From NCBI RefSeq assembly GCF_902806685.2, contig NC_048564.1, positions 16,864,418-16,928,417 of the forward strand: a DNA stretch of 64,000 nucleotides, written 5' to 3'. Source of the stretch: Maniola hyperantus. Its lineage: Eukaryota > Arthropoda > Insecta > Lepidoptera > Nymphalidae. Of the stretch, positions 24,001 through 33,078 are shown one piece after another (position 1 is the stretch's first letter; each line of letters starts with the position of its first letter). A program made the position numbers and the translations under genes. The notes under the pieces were generated by a model. The model searched no databases and was not told the origin of the DNA. It saw only the letters and a list, made by a program, of their open reading frames with translations.

Positions 24001-24225
24001 AGACGTAAGCCATTCGAGTTTAACGTCGGAGACATTGTTTATAAACGAACTTACGTCCTCTCCGATAAAGACAAGTACTTTAGTAAGAAATTGGCCCCGA
24101 AATATGTACAATGCAGAGTTATTGCGAAACGCTCACCACTTGTATACGTTCTAGAAGATATGGCGGGCAATAACTTGGGCACTTGGCACATAAAAGATTT
24201 AAAAATACATACTCAGAAGAGCTAG
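21001..24225 (+). CDS. pol: Gypsy-1 Pol: protease, reverse transcriptase, RNase H, integrase
   Basis: The frame is 1074 codons from its first ATG, though translation probably enters by frameshift from gag. Domains in order: aspartic protease with LLDSGATITII (Asp about 72), reverse transcriptase with AYLDDIIIV (about 381-389), RNase H opening at IHTDASNYG (about 534), and integrase. The integrase has an HHCC-type zinc region (HNKPTAGHLG, then CSICLQYK) and catalytic residues Asp 796, Asp 856 and Glu 892, with 35 residues between the last two. All expected catalytic residues are visible and no stop interrupts, so the element may be autonomous. There is no envelope frame between its stop and the 3' LTR. 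Confidence 0.95.
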   Translation: MQLKKLGRQNCCNPPPSKGHLEQKEWEEWLETIRKFFMCYKIATIRPNKPIDDTRPYLNIKINDVEVSGLLDSGATITIIGNGAHEVLMSRGLRLIEYNEMSIVAAGGQTLGSIGYMNLPIHFEGQFHIIKALVVPGIKLSLILGIDFWRAFQLCPKYLGSISLTAEPSKDLNDNNHTNTLIYSYDNLDTTQKAKADNVIKQFRDISFEHKGLGRTHLITHRIDTGDSPPIRQRYYRLSPEKQRILVEQVDEMLKLDVVEPCESAWQSPVLLVTKKNGQPRFCLDSRKLNSVTKRDAYNLPYISEILDNLRDARFLTSLDLSKAFWQIPIAKEDRDKTAFYVPGRGTLRFKTTPFGLTNAPATQQRLVDALLGDVDHRIFAYLDDIIIVSSTFEEHVTLLLRVLEKLHKANLTLNLEKCEFFRSQLKYLGYVVDANGLRTDPDKVEAILNYATPTTRKELKRFLGTATWYRRFVPNFSTIAGPLNKMTSNKKSAPPFQWSEEADAAFKKLKECLVSAPVLSCPNYDLPFEIHTDASNYGVGAMLTQNIDGLEHPVAYMSRSLTSAEKNYSITERETLAVLTALEHWRCYVENGKTFTVYTDHSALKWFLSLNNPTGRLARWGLRLSAFNFEIKHRRGVDNVIPDALSRAVAVSAIITANSVATTSDDWYKNIYNNCLTKPQNCPNYQVKNDCLFRLTKNKCQLTDEFSWKEVVPSDLREKVIAENHNKPTAGHLGIFKTYRRISLRYFWPGMYRDVASYVGSCSICLQYKAQNHPTLGEMGRPKQCSRPYQMISIDLMGPLPVTRKQNSYILVITCCFSKFCHIFPIKKATSDIIVKILEEQIFLVHGVSQTIFLDNGSQFISNATNNLFKKYNVPNVFFTPKYTPQVNTVERYNKTIITCISTFVDQDHRSWDTFIPAVQFAINNSVNEVTGFTPSFLVFGREVVICGSHYLDNDLEDEVLFLPRDLYAENRGCMSEIFNNVQKSLYHSHAKNTAHYNLRRKPFEFNVGDIVYKRTYVLSDKDKYFSKKLAPKYVQCRVIAKRSPLVYVLEDMAGNNLGTWHIKDLKIHTQKS
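21010..21016 (+). promoter_or_regulatory. -1 ribosomal frameshift heptamer A AAA AAC (Gypsy-1)
   Basis: In the gag register the codons TCA AAA AAC TAG contain the heptamer A_AAA_AAC in exactly the phase needed for simultaneous -1 slippage, with the stop codon directly after it. The -1 frame is the open pol frame. The sequence and phase are direct; use in vivo is inference. Confidence 0.75.
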
Positions 24226-24673
24226 CCTAAGTATATGTTATACAGTAGCTAGTAATATTAGTCATTTCATATCACTGTAGTTGTTTTACCCTTCAAATGC
24301 ACGGCTCTCTAAATTTTCCTTAATGGTTTGATTACACTAAATACATTTTTTTGTTTATCTAACATAATTATTATATTACTTATATGGTACTATTTATATG
24401 TATATCTATACACAAATATTGTCTGAGTATTGTAATGTATTATTGTATTTTATGTTACGTATTATATTACAAGTGTAATATTATTGTATTGTACAGCTAT
24501 ACTTGTTAGTTACATTAACTCCAGGCCTTATTGAGAGTACTTTTGCTTTCTTCGCAACAAAGTCATAAGCCATTATTTTAATATCAGGACAATTGTTGGT
24601 GCAGGGAAGTAAATTTAACTTGTAGGTTCGGATTTTATTTTAAAATAAAATCCTTGCGTGCGAAGGGGGGTAA
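24226..24673 (+). other. Gypsy-1 3' untranslated region and polypurine tract
   Basis: AT-rich non-coding sequence ends in CGAAGGGGGGTAA at 24661-24673, the polypurine tract that primes plus-strand DNA synthesis just before the 3' LTR. Confidence 0.8.
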
Positions 24674-25038
24674 TGTAACGAAGCGTTACATGAATTATTA
24701 CTTATATTATTATTTTATCCTATCTATTATTATAAATCTTATTTTTAAACGTAATTAAGTATATTTTTTTAATTAATTTGCATTCTTATTAAAAGTAGTT
24801 GTTGCGAAATGGCAATACCCATTTCCAAACGCTAGCTGTCAAAAGAAGCCTTTGAAAGAGGCCTTTGAACTTTTTCTCGGTTGAGAGCTCGCCCTGGTGG
24901 CGAGCCGAAGTTGTTGTCTATTTACATTGTTCCTTAATTTAAAATAAAATTGATTTTTCTTTAAAAATAAAACGTAATTAATCTAAAAGTGCTCCCGTAA
25001 AAGGGTAAGTTTTTGAATGGTACCTAAAACAAGTAGAT

Positions 25039-25043
<5 letters not shown>

Positions 25044-25078
<35 letters not shown>

Positions 25079-26739
25079 CGGGGGAGGAAAAAATCCCTAC
25101 GGACTTCTGCCTGCTGGCAGGGTGTGTCCGACTCGCACGGACTAAAATAACCTCCCCATGCCTACCAAGGTGAGCACGGAACTGCGTAAGCATTACTTCG
25201 TGCTGACCTCCTAAATTTCTATCTTCCTCTTTTCTTCTTTTTCCCTCTGCTCTCTTCTTATCATTATAGCCCTCAGCATTTTGCTATATCGTTGCCAGGC
25301 ATCTTCGCTCGACAGCATCCGCGATATAAGGTTACGGGCGTTCACACCCTCCGCGTCGGTCGATCCTAGCGCTTCTGTCCTTAGGTCGGCACAACCGGGA
25401 CATTCAAAGATTGCGTGTCTCGGGGTGTCTTCCTCTCCGCAGAAGTAGCAGTCTTCGCTCGGCGCTTTTCCAATTGCGAAGAGGTAGGTGTTAAACACCC
25501 CGTGACCGCTGAGTGCCTGCGTTAGCCACCGGTCTACCTCTCCATACTTCCTCTTGTGCCACTTTTTTAGGTCTGTAACCAGTTCCCTTGTCCAGGTCCC
25601 CTTTCCTAATCCTGTCCATTCACTTTCCCACTCCGTCAGGGTATTCTCCCGAACTTCTGCAGGTGTCTGTTCCCTGCTTTCGAATAGCTTCGCCCGCTCC
25701 CTGGCTAGCTTGGCTATAGGAACCAGCCCTGCTATTACCAGAACGGCTTCAGTGGAAACTGTTCTATATGCTCCGCAGATGCCTATTGCCAATCGCCTTT
25801 GAACAGCTTCCAGCTTTTTGCGGTAAAGTTCCACTTTCATAGCCCCTTCAAAGATTGGTGCCCCGTATAGAATAACGGAGTGTGCCACTGATGCCAGCAC
25901 CCTCCTCTTGCTAGCTCTAGGACCTCCTTTTGTTGGCATTAGTCTGTACAGGCCTTCCGTGAGCTTCTGGGTTTTACTAGCTACCTCCTCAATGTGTTTC
26001 TTGAAGTTGAGGCTTTTGTCGAGCCATACTCCCAGATACTTCACGTGTTCCTTCGGAGTTACAATCGCACCTTGAATTTTGAATCCTATAGGGTCTAGTC
26101 TCCGCCTTCCACTGAATACAATCGCCTCCGTTTTTTCTGGTGCAAGCGCCAACTGCTTTCTTTGCATCCAGCTACTTATTCGCTCGAGCGCCCTATTTGC
26201 CCGGATCATAAGGGAAGCCTCAGTTTTTGCCACCACTACGAGAGCCAAATCATCAGCAAAGCCCACCAGTTGGATGCCCTCCTCTTGTTTCAGCTTGAAG
26301 ACGCCATCGTACAAGATGTTCCAAAGAGTTGGGCCCAGTATTGATCCCTGTGGTACTCCACTGCTGACTTTGATCAGGTCTTCAACGCCGTTACAGTCTT
26401 TAACTTTTATAGATCTGTCTTTTAGGTAGCTACTTATCAGGTTATGGATGTAGCCTGGGAAGCCTCTCTTACGCATTTCCAAAAGGATCTCTCGCCAGGA
26501 CGCAGAGTTAAAAGCATTCCTCACATCTAGACAAATCAGAGCACAGAGCTTTCTCGTTTTAAGCGTGCCCTGTCTTGCCACCATGGCAGTCTGGACCACT
26601 TTTTTTATAGCCATCAGTGTGGATCGGCCCTGCCTAAAACCATACTGATTGTCAGAGAGACCGCCGTGGTCTGGCAAAAGCTCCTCTATTCTGTTAAGAA
26701 GGAGTCTCTCCATAAGTTTGCCATAGCTATCCAGCAAAC
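25044..26739 (-). mobile_element. 5'-truncated R1-clade LINE inserted in the Gypsy-1 3' LTR
   Basis: On the plus strand the element begins with 36 T (25043-25078), the poly-A tail of a minus-strand LINE. A 3' untranslated region follows, then the reverse transcriptase frame. It ends mid-gene at 26739, so the 5' half with the endonuclease is missing. The 12-bp duplication AGTAGATAAACT bounds it. The same family left the fragment at 14328-16196. The long pure poly-A and the open frame mark it as recent. Confidence 0.92.
25211..26737 (-). CDS. LINE reverse transcriptase, C-terminal portion (partial)
   Basis: The open frame of 508 codons begins inside the reverse transcriptase, where YGKLMERLLLNRIEELL is an early conserved block. 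Visible motifs: CLDVRNAFNSASW (catalytic Asp), SSGVPQGSILGPTLWN and VGFADDLALVV (the FADD active site). Downstream is the connection region and a C-terminal zinc-knuckle-like group, CYFCGEEDTPRHAIFECPGC, typical of R1-clade elements. The first methionine is an internal residue of the original protein. Without an endonuclease the copy cannot insert by itself. Confidence 0.88.
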   Translation of the reverse strand: MLDSYGKLMERLLLNRIEELLPDHGGLSDNQYGFRQGRSTLMAIKKVVQTAMVARQGTLKTRKLCALICLDVRNAFNSASWREILLEMRKRGFPGYIHNLISSYLKDRSIKVKDCNGVEDLIKVSSGVPQGSILGPTLWNILYDGVFKLKQEEGIQLVGFADDLALVVVAKTEASLMIRANRALERISSWMQRKQLALAPEKTEAIVFSGRRRLDPIGFKIQGAIVTPKEHVKYLGVWLDKSLNFKKHIEEVASKTQKLTEGLYRLMPTKGGPRASKRRVLASVAHSVILYGAPIFEGAMKVELYRKKLEAVQRRLAIGICGAYRTVSTEAVLVIAGLVPIAKLARERAKLFESREQTPAEVRENTLTEWESEWTGLGKGTWTRELVTDLKKWHKRKYGEVDRWLTQALSGHGVFNTYLFAIGKAPSEDCYFCGEEDTPRHAIFECPGCADLRTEALGSTDAEGVNARNLISRMLSSEDAWQRYSKMLRAIMIRREQREKEEKRKIEI

Positions 26740-27544
26740 AGTAGATAAACTAATAATGTAATAACTTTCGATACATTCTTTGCAACCGCCAGTTTCCTAC
26801 TTAGTTAATTTTAATTCTAATTATTTTATTTTGACAATCATAGCCCTAGTAGTTAATTTGAACCGTTGTATTAACAAATAACGTAGTGTATTTACCAATT
26901 CATTAGTAATTTTCAATCTACATTGCATCATCATTGTAAAATTATTTTGACAACCCTCTTTTTTATATTTTTGTGAATAATTTAATTCTTTTTAATATTT
27001 TGGGCCTTCAGCCATATATTTAGCCAAATAATTGTAATCTCCGTTCTGATATCGCCACACCGGCAATTCTACCATGTCAAGTACCTACCTTCTGTGTTCG
27101 ACACGGGCCCGGGTTCGATTCCAGAACGGAAATTTATATGACCAGAGGATAACCCACATTGGTTATCAATTCCAGGAGCTACGTTTGGATTTGAAAGCGT
27201 GGTCTGGACTTAAAGGCGGGTTTAACCCCCATCAGAAACCTCCATCATCTAGTCAGCACCGTCGGGTACCCACGGCAACATCTGCTGACACCGAACTCCC
27301 GGCCTCACACCATCTACGAGGCCGACAACACGAGGGGAGTACACATTACTGCCGCTAGGGCAAAGGCCGAAATCAACGTAACACCACGACCCTACAAATT
27401 TTGTGTGCCGACCTACGAGCTAAGCCGCGGTAGTTTTCTGTACCTACTATCATTTTTATATTATTAAAATTCTACCGTGTGCTATTTATGCCGTTTCATT
27501 TCCATCATTTCTCTCATTATCATTTTTTTTTTACACCCGGTACA

Positions 27545-28443
27545 ATGTGCGGGGGTGACGGGGGGACGCCCCGCACACCCGCACGTCACCCACGCTCGTC
27601 CACACCTGATGTGCGCGCGGGATGTGCGGGGGTGACGGGGGGACGCCCCGCACACCCGCACGTCACCCACGCTCGTCCACACCTGATGTGCGCGCGGGAT
27701 GTGCGGGGGTGACGGGGGGACGCCCCGCACACCCGCACGTCACCCACGCTCGTCCACACCTGATGTGCGCGCGGGATGTGCGGGGGTGACGGGGGGACGC
27801 CCCGCACACCCGCACGTCACCCACGCTCGTCCACACCTGATGTGCGCGCGGGATGTGCGGGGGTGACGGGGGGACGCCCCGCACACCCGCACGTCACCCA
27901 CGCTCGTCCACACCTGATGTGCGCGCGGGATGTGCGGGGGTGACGGGGGGACGCCCCGCACACCCGCACGTCACCCACGCTCGTCCACACCTGATGTGCG
28001 CGCAGGATGTGCGGGGGTGACGGGGGGACGCCCCGCACACCCGCACGTCACCCACGCTCGTCCACACCTGATGTGCGCGCGGGATGTGCGGGGGTGACGG
28101 GGGGACGCCCCGCACACCCGCACGTCACCCACGCTCGTCCACACCTGATGTGCGCGCGGGATGTGCGGGGGTGACGGGGGGACGCCCCGCACACCCGCAC
28201 GTCACCCACGCTCGTCCACACCTGATGTGCGCGCGGGATGTGCGGGGGTGACGGGGGGACGCCCCGCACACCCGCACGTCACTCACGCTCGTCCACACCT
28301 GATGTGCGCGCGGGATGTGCGGGGGTGACGGGGGGACGCCCCGCACACCCGCACGTCACCCACGCTCGTCCACACCTGATGTGCGCGCGGGATGTGCGGG
28401 GGTGCGGGGCTTTCCTCCCCGATTACCATTTCAACTTGTCGCG
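27545..28443 (+). repeat. Expanded MITE, right half, with 11 units of the 77-bp minisatellite
   Basis: The array resumes directly after Gypsy-1; the unit core cacccacgctcgtccacacc recurs every 77 bases from about 27587 to 28357. Units are almost identical, with single substitutions such as one at about 28004 and one at about 28283. The block closes with ccccgattaccatttcaact then tgtcgcg, the inverted partner of the left end at 17643. Overlapping 73-codon frames on the minus strand are the array read in register and are not genes. Confidence 0.88.
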
Positions 28444-28611
28444 TACCTATAAATTATTTCTATTGCCAACGAACAACAAAATATAAAATATTTTATTTAT
28501 TAAGTAGACACTCCTGCAGAGATTCTGATGGCAATAAAAATTTTAGAGTCATCTCTTACCAATGTATAATAAGAAAAGGACACAAACTTAATCTAATTTA
28601 AAACTGTCTAA

Positions 28612-28775
28612 GTGCCAGTCTTGAGCATAGTGTAGGAAGTAGCACTAAAATTTATTGTCTTTAATGTAAAATTCATTTTCTGTCCTTTTTTAGCATTAAG
28701 TATCAAAAAGAAAAAGATGCAGTCGATACTCTTAAAAGTTTAGAGAAAGACATCAGAATCGACGCTGATGTAACA
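28612..28775 (-). mobile_element. Diverged copy of the 291-bp MITE family A
   Basis: On the minus strand the piece matches the MITE at 8667-8957: it shares the 'tttttagcatta' and 'gatgcag' blocks and the end near 'agaatcg'. It is shorter and much diverged, so it is an old copy. Confidence 0.5.
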
Positions 28776-29165
28776 GATTGAGGCTTTTCATTTAGTAAAA
28801 AGCTGTTATTTTGACATTACAAGCAGGCACTTCAATTTTTATTTTAATGTGTAGATTTGCTCTTCGTCCCTCTCTGACTCGGCCCTGCAGCACATGAGTA
28901 GGACCGTGATCGTTGACTTGTCAAAAAGCTCTGCGGAACCCTACAGTACTAGAAATAAAGCGTAGGTAATGTATTTTGGGTGAAAATAAAAATAATAATG
29001 TAAAATATCGCCCCTCACGACGCACGGCACATTGCACGACGGGCGAACTGCGGGCGGTCCACTAGTTTATGGCCTAGCTAGGTACACTCGCTGTGGCGCC
29101 AGCACACAGGCCCCAGGGCCCGCAGGACTTGCAGGCCTGACTGTAACTTTTCACCTGGCTATGTT

Positions 29166-29392
29166 CGGAGCCGTGATACTTAGCATCCGCCTCTTATTCG
29201 GTAAATCACGGGTTCGAACCCGAGCATTTTTAACATTCTGAGAAGGAAAACATCGTGAGGAAACCGGCATGCTTTAGAGTTCCGAAAGGTTTGTGAAATC
29301 TGCTAATCTGCATACTCGGTCAGCGTGGTAGACTGTGGCCTAAGCCCTTCTCATTTTCAGAAGGGATCCGTGCTCTCGATGGAGACCGACGA
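29166..29392 (+). mobile_element. tRNA-derived SINE (same family as 560-853)
   Basis: The plus strand carries the head (gagccgtgatacttagcatc) with a B box, 'gggttcgaacccg', at about 29210. Next come 'aaaacatcgtgaggaaaccg' and the body, ending near 'gatccgtgctc' at about 29372. This is one of the more complete copies in the window. Confidence 0.75.
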
Positions 29393-29819
29393 TCGAACGA
29401 CCATGGAGAGCACTCTTAACGCGAGTTGTGCGTAAATCTGTCAAAATTGTTCGGAGATGTCAAAATATGACGGTGTTTTTCTGTCTCTTTCCCACCCATG
29501 CTATCTACATGGTAGATGTACGAAAAGCGAGAACTTAGATACGGCAGGTTAGGCAGGTGCGAACCCCTAAACGTGGTGAGAACGTGATTTGGAGGTGGGT
29601 AATTGATAAAGAGCTGTCAAGTGGCCAAGTGCGTGTCAAGAGTCCGACATGACCACTGTGCACTGTGCACCCCCGTGGCCGGTGGTATCCATGATGGATT
29701 ATCCTCACGAGAGAAAAAAAAGGATGAAATAAGTAGGTACCTATCTATTTCCAACTTTCAAACTAAGATAACAATACCAAGTGGGGTATCATAATATGAA
29801 AGGGATTTCCTTGTACATA

Positions 29820-29923
29820 GATACCTAATACTTTTTATTTATCGTGCAAAAGGCCGAAAAAAATACGACTGTAGTATACGGAACCCTCGGTGCGCGAGTC
29901 CGACTCGCACTTGGACGGTTTTT
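29820..29923 (+). repeat. Lepidopteran interspersed repeat, right end
   Basis: Contains 'cggaaccctcggtgcgcgag' then 'tccgactcgcacttgg', the right terminus of the family whose left part is at 17372-17640. No internal sequence is present. Confidence 0.55.
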
Positions 29924-30400
29924 GTTAATGAGCTAGCATTGTTAGGGATCCGGGGCTGGCGCCTACGCATCTGTCATCGTTAATAACGAGCAATTTGAGG
30001 CAATTTCGCATTTTTGGGTGTTTTTGAAACGAGCGTCTCAGCCGGGACTCGGGAGCCAGTCAGGAAGTGACACAAAAACAAACACCCAATAACAAGCGGG
30101 TGACAAGAGTAGTAGGGGATTCGCCGGTTCTGGCCCACCTCCTGGGCCCCCTCCCAACCTCGGCCCCCTCCGCCGGTCGGTCAACTTCGAAATCTAAAAA
30201 AAAAAAAAAAAAAAAAAGGTTTTGGGGTGCGCTGAATCGTTTGCGTTCATATCTCTAACCGTTTAAAAGTTAGCTTTTCGTCAAAATTAATCCCTAGTTC
30301 GTTATCTACTTGCTAATGACCTACTAATCACCCTCTATTGTTCCCACACTCGCTGCTTCATTTCAAAGGAATTACAAAGGAAAGTCTTATCTCTCTCTCA
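29924..30400. other. Non-coding stretch with a 22-A run
   Basis: Mixed repeat debris including a run of A at about 30197-30218, possibly the tail of an old retroposed element. No supportable gene. Confidence 0.4.
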
Positions 30401-30410
30401 TAAGTACTGT

Positions 30411-30860
30411 TTATTGGCTTCCAAATATTGATTTAAATAATTCTAACAAGAACATATCATTCTCTAGCGTATTTTTATTGAATAAATCTAAAAAATCTGA
30501 ACTTGTATAGTAGCCCGTAAACATGAAATACAAATACATTATACAATATTCGCCGCAAACTGCTGTATAATCATTTTGAATCCTCCTTGTATTGAAATGC
30601 CACATTCTTGTATTTCTTTCCAGGAACTGCTTATGATATTTAATTGGTGGTCGTCCAAATGAATCAAAATATTGTCCAACACCATTTATATCTATATACA
30701 TGGCTATCCAATGGGACCCTGGTTTGTAATCGGGGTCTAAATTGCTGATTAAATAGGCTGGTGTTCCAACATAAATCGGTAATCGGTTAGCAGCATACAC
30801 ATTGTCTTGAAGACTTGGGTGGATTCTTCTTAAATATGTCTTTATCTCAATTGTATTCAT
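30411..30860 (-). CDS. Polinton adenain-like cysteine protease
   Basis: A 149-codon frame. In related elements this enzyme cleaves capsid precursors during particle maturation. Catalytic candidates stand in the usual order: His 50 in GSHWIAMYID, Asp 66 in YFDSFG, Gln 95, and Cys 102 in AVCGEYC. The length is close to what is usual for the family. It lies downstream (minus strand) of the capsid remnant, and a SINE separates the two. The frame looks intact and the first ATG is used. It would act in assembling virus-like particles, though the capsid gene beside it is broken. Confidence 0.88.
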   Translation of the reverse strand: MNTIEIKTYLRRIHPSLQDNVYAANRLPIYVGTPAYLISNLDPDYKPGSHWIAMYIDINGVGQYFDSFGRPPIKYHKQFLERNTRMWHFNTRRIQNDYTAVCGEYCIMYLYFMFTGYYTSSDFLDLFNKNTLENDMFLLELFKSIFGSQ

Positions 30861-30944
30861 ATTACTTCAATACTACTGATCTTACCGTTGCAGAGGATCA
30901 TAAAGGAATGGAAAGTAAGACCATGTTATTTCAGATATATTATA

Positions 30945-31185
30945 TATCATCATCATCATCAACCCATCGCCGGCTCACTACAGAGCACGGGTCTCCTCTC
31001 CGAATGAAAAGGGTTTTTGGTCATAGTCTACCACGCTGGCCAAGTGCGGATTGGTAGACTTCACACACTTATTTAATTACTTAAAACGCACATGACTCTG
31101 AAAAGTTACAGGTGCATGCCCGGGATCGAACCCTTGACCTCCGATTAGGAGGTGGACGTCTTAACCACTGGCTTTCACTACACAT
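30945..31185 (-). mobile_element. tRNA-derived SINE inserted between Polinton genes
   Basis: The plus strand begins with an ATC repeat and 'aacccatcgccggctcacta', and ends in the tRNA-like head. The B box on the minus strand reads 'gggttcgatccc' at about 31120. It separates the protease from the capsid remnant. Confidence 0.75.
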
Positions 31186-31308
31186 CATATTATAAATAAT
31201 GGTTGATAACTTAAAATAAAATAAAAAATATTTCTTTTATCAGTGTTTTATTACAAACCTCAATATTAATGTAAATTATAACATAATCTATTTACAAAAC
31301 TAGGTTTC

Positions 31309-32030
31309 TTAACTGCTATAGTCCACGCTTACATTACGATTTTTATCAATTTCAATAACATTATCAAACTCTGCGTATACGATACAGTTAATGGTTTCAG
31401 GGATAGCTGTATCAAATCGAACTTCTAGCCTAACACTACCGTGCTTTATAAGATTCCAATGACTAGAGTGAGCTGATAAATCAGGAGTTAAATCAAATGC
31501 TAAGAGACAATAGCCTTTTGCATATTGTTCCCTAGATATTCCGTTCCCTTCATTTAAAAAATGGATTCCCGTCCCTGAGAATAACGTATGATAGGCTGAA
31601 CTGAAAGTATTATTATCGAATGATGGCTGCAAAGCTTTTGAAGGTATTTGTTGACCATCAATATATAAACTAAATGTATTCATATGATAATTTTCAAAGT
31701 TGAATGGATTTTTCGTAAGAGTTCCATTAAATGCTGCATTGTTAACAAATCCGACAATACATCTTTTAGGAACTTGACCAAGAAAAATATTATCGAGCGT
31801 TTTACCCTGAACCCCAGAAGGAATTGTTAAAACTTTAACTTCCGCTCGAGTTATTGGATATTTCTTCGCATCTGTGATACACACTTTAAGTTTTAAATAA
31901 AGAATATCTTAACTTTTAAATAGATCATCATATGAGTCAAACCTTGGTAGTCATTACTCATTGCAGGTATTTGGAATTCTATAGGCCCATCATTAGAAAA
32001 TTCCAACAATACATCGTTATCTAGGTAGTT
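31309..32030 (-). pseudogene. Polinton major capsid protein, broken
   Basis: The open part (31309-31884, 191 codons) contains GYCLLAFDLTPDL, SVRLEVRFDTAIPETIN and VIVYAEFDN-like wording near its end. These are typical of the double jelly-roll capsid proteins of Polintons, often listed as F54H12.2-like proteins in animal genomes. A second piece at about 31905-32030, in another frame, gives GPIEFQIPAMSNDY, an N-terminal capsid block. The frames are separated by a shift with a stop near 31895. The total is far below the usual length of over 400 residues, so internal sequence is lost. It cannot make a full capsid. Confidence 0.75.
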
Positions 32031-32177
32031 AGCTTATCACCTCAGTTTTGGCTTTGTTCGATTGTCACAATCACTAACCACATTTTTCAAATACTGATTG
32101 CTTAACTTACTTAACGATAACATTCTGTTTAACTAGTTGTTATCGCTAATTACTAATGATAATACCATTGGTTTTAC

Positions 32178-32185
32178 TATATAAG
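32178..32185 (+). promoter_or_regulatory. TATA box candidate upstream of gene A
   Basis: TATATAAG lies about 140 bp before the gene A start codon. The same word is mirrored in the right arm near 42946. Initiator-like CAGT words follow downstream. Position and sequence suggest a promoter; this is inference. Confidence 0.35.
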
Positions 32186-32323
32186 CTCAAAATAAATCAT
32201 TAATTCTGCCATACTTACTAGCTCGTTCTACTGAACAGCATTACAGTTTGACTTCAAATCTATATTGTGTTTACACAAGTTTTTATTAGGAGTGTGTGAT
32301 AAATAAGTGTTGTGTGATAAACA

Positions 32324-32899
32324 ATGGAGGTGAGTGTGTAATTTATTTTCATTTAGCTATCTTTAAATTAATATAAATATTTTTGATATCAGTTTGATAG
32401 TCTATTTTTATTGTTGCAGAATATATCATACTCTCCTTGTAACAGTCAAGAAAATAATACATTTAAACAATATTACTTTCCTATGAATTTGGCAGAAGAG
32501 GGAACACAGGATTTGATTATAGATCATGAAATACCACCAAAGAAAATGAAAAGGACATGTGAAAATATAGACAAATTTTTTGAATTGCCGTCAAAAAATA
32601 AAAACAAATCTAATAGTTCAACAGTAGCTCGAGCTAAAAAAGATGATGGTGTATCTTATATTTCTACGAACTCCAACGATGGTGCGACAGCCACACATTT
32701 AATTAAATTAGAGGTGTATGACTTAAAAAAACTAACCAAAATACCTCCGTCTCAACACTGGAAACATGCAAGTGTAAAGATTAAATATTATACTCAAAAA
32801 ACAAGTAAAATTCTTGGCTATACAAATGAGATGATTTATAATATAACAAAAGAAATTGCAGAAACAGAGGGCTGTAAAAAATACTCATATAATAATTAA
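32324..32899 (+). CDS. Polinton gene A, unknown protein, two exons
   Basis: A short first exon (32324-32329, ATGGAG) ends at a donor GTGAGT. The acceptor TTGTTGCAG ends at 32419, and exon 2 runs 32420-32899. The joined product would be about 161 residues with no domain I recognise. The middle is lysine-rich (PPKKMKRTC and KNKNKSN) and could be a nuclear localisation signal. The C-terminal third (from about residue 95) is the better conserved-looking globular part. A mirrored copy at 42234-42805 has several single-base length changes and is not open. It lies just upstream of polB in both arms. Confidence 0.6.
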
Positions 32900-33078
32900 T
32901 ATCTTAATCTATCATTAGTTAACTACATCATACAAAAACTTCACCATAATTCAATTAGTGAAAATGGTTCGACGTAAAATAACAGTAATAACACTTAACT
33001 GCTTGTATAAAAACACACTGTAAATCGTAAAGTAATGTCAGTAAGCCTTCTGGTACACTTAACATACAAGTCTCAACA

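Larger units (their letters stand above)
17990..27544 (+). mobile_element. Gypsy-1: complete LTR retrotransposon with a LINE in its 3' LTR
   Basis: Two long terminal repeats starting TGTAACGAAGCG and ending CACCCGGTACA flank gag and pol. The element inserted in the 77-bp minisatellite: the 4-bp site is ATTT at 17986-17989 on the left and ATGT at 27545-27548 on the right; the unbroken array reads ATGT, so the left copy has one substitution. The LTRs look almost identical apart from the later LINE insertion, and gag and pol are open, so the insertion is young. The order protease, reverse transcriptase, RNase H, integrase defines Ty3/Gypsy. Confidence 0.95.
24674..27544 (+). repeat. Gypsy-1 3' LTR, interrupted
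   Basis: The two parts, 24674-25043 and 26752-27544, together reproduce the 5' LTR. The interruption is a LINE flanked by AGTAGATAAACT at 25032-25043 and 26740-26751. The 94-codon frame of the 5' LTR recurs at 27074-27358 unchanged. Confidence 0.92.

Noticed and set aside
17624..28346. Many 60-80-codon frames with repeated proline/arginine-rich peptides
   Set aside because: They follow the 77-bp minisatellite period on both strands and are created by its GC-rich composition.
27545..28443. Regularly spaced repeats that might suggest a CRISPR array
   Set aside because: The array is head-to-tail without unique spacers, in a eukaryotic genome, and bounded by MITE termini.
560..31185. tRNA genes at the SINE heads
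   Set aside because: The A and B boxes are present but the cloverleaf is not complete and each is joined to the same SINE body, so they are retroposon promoters and not functional tRNAs.
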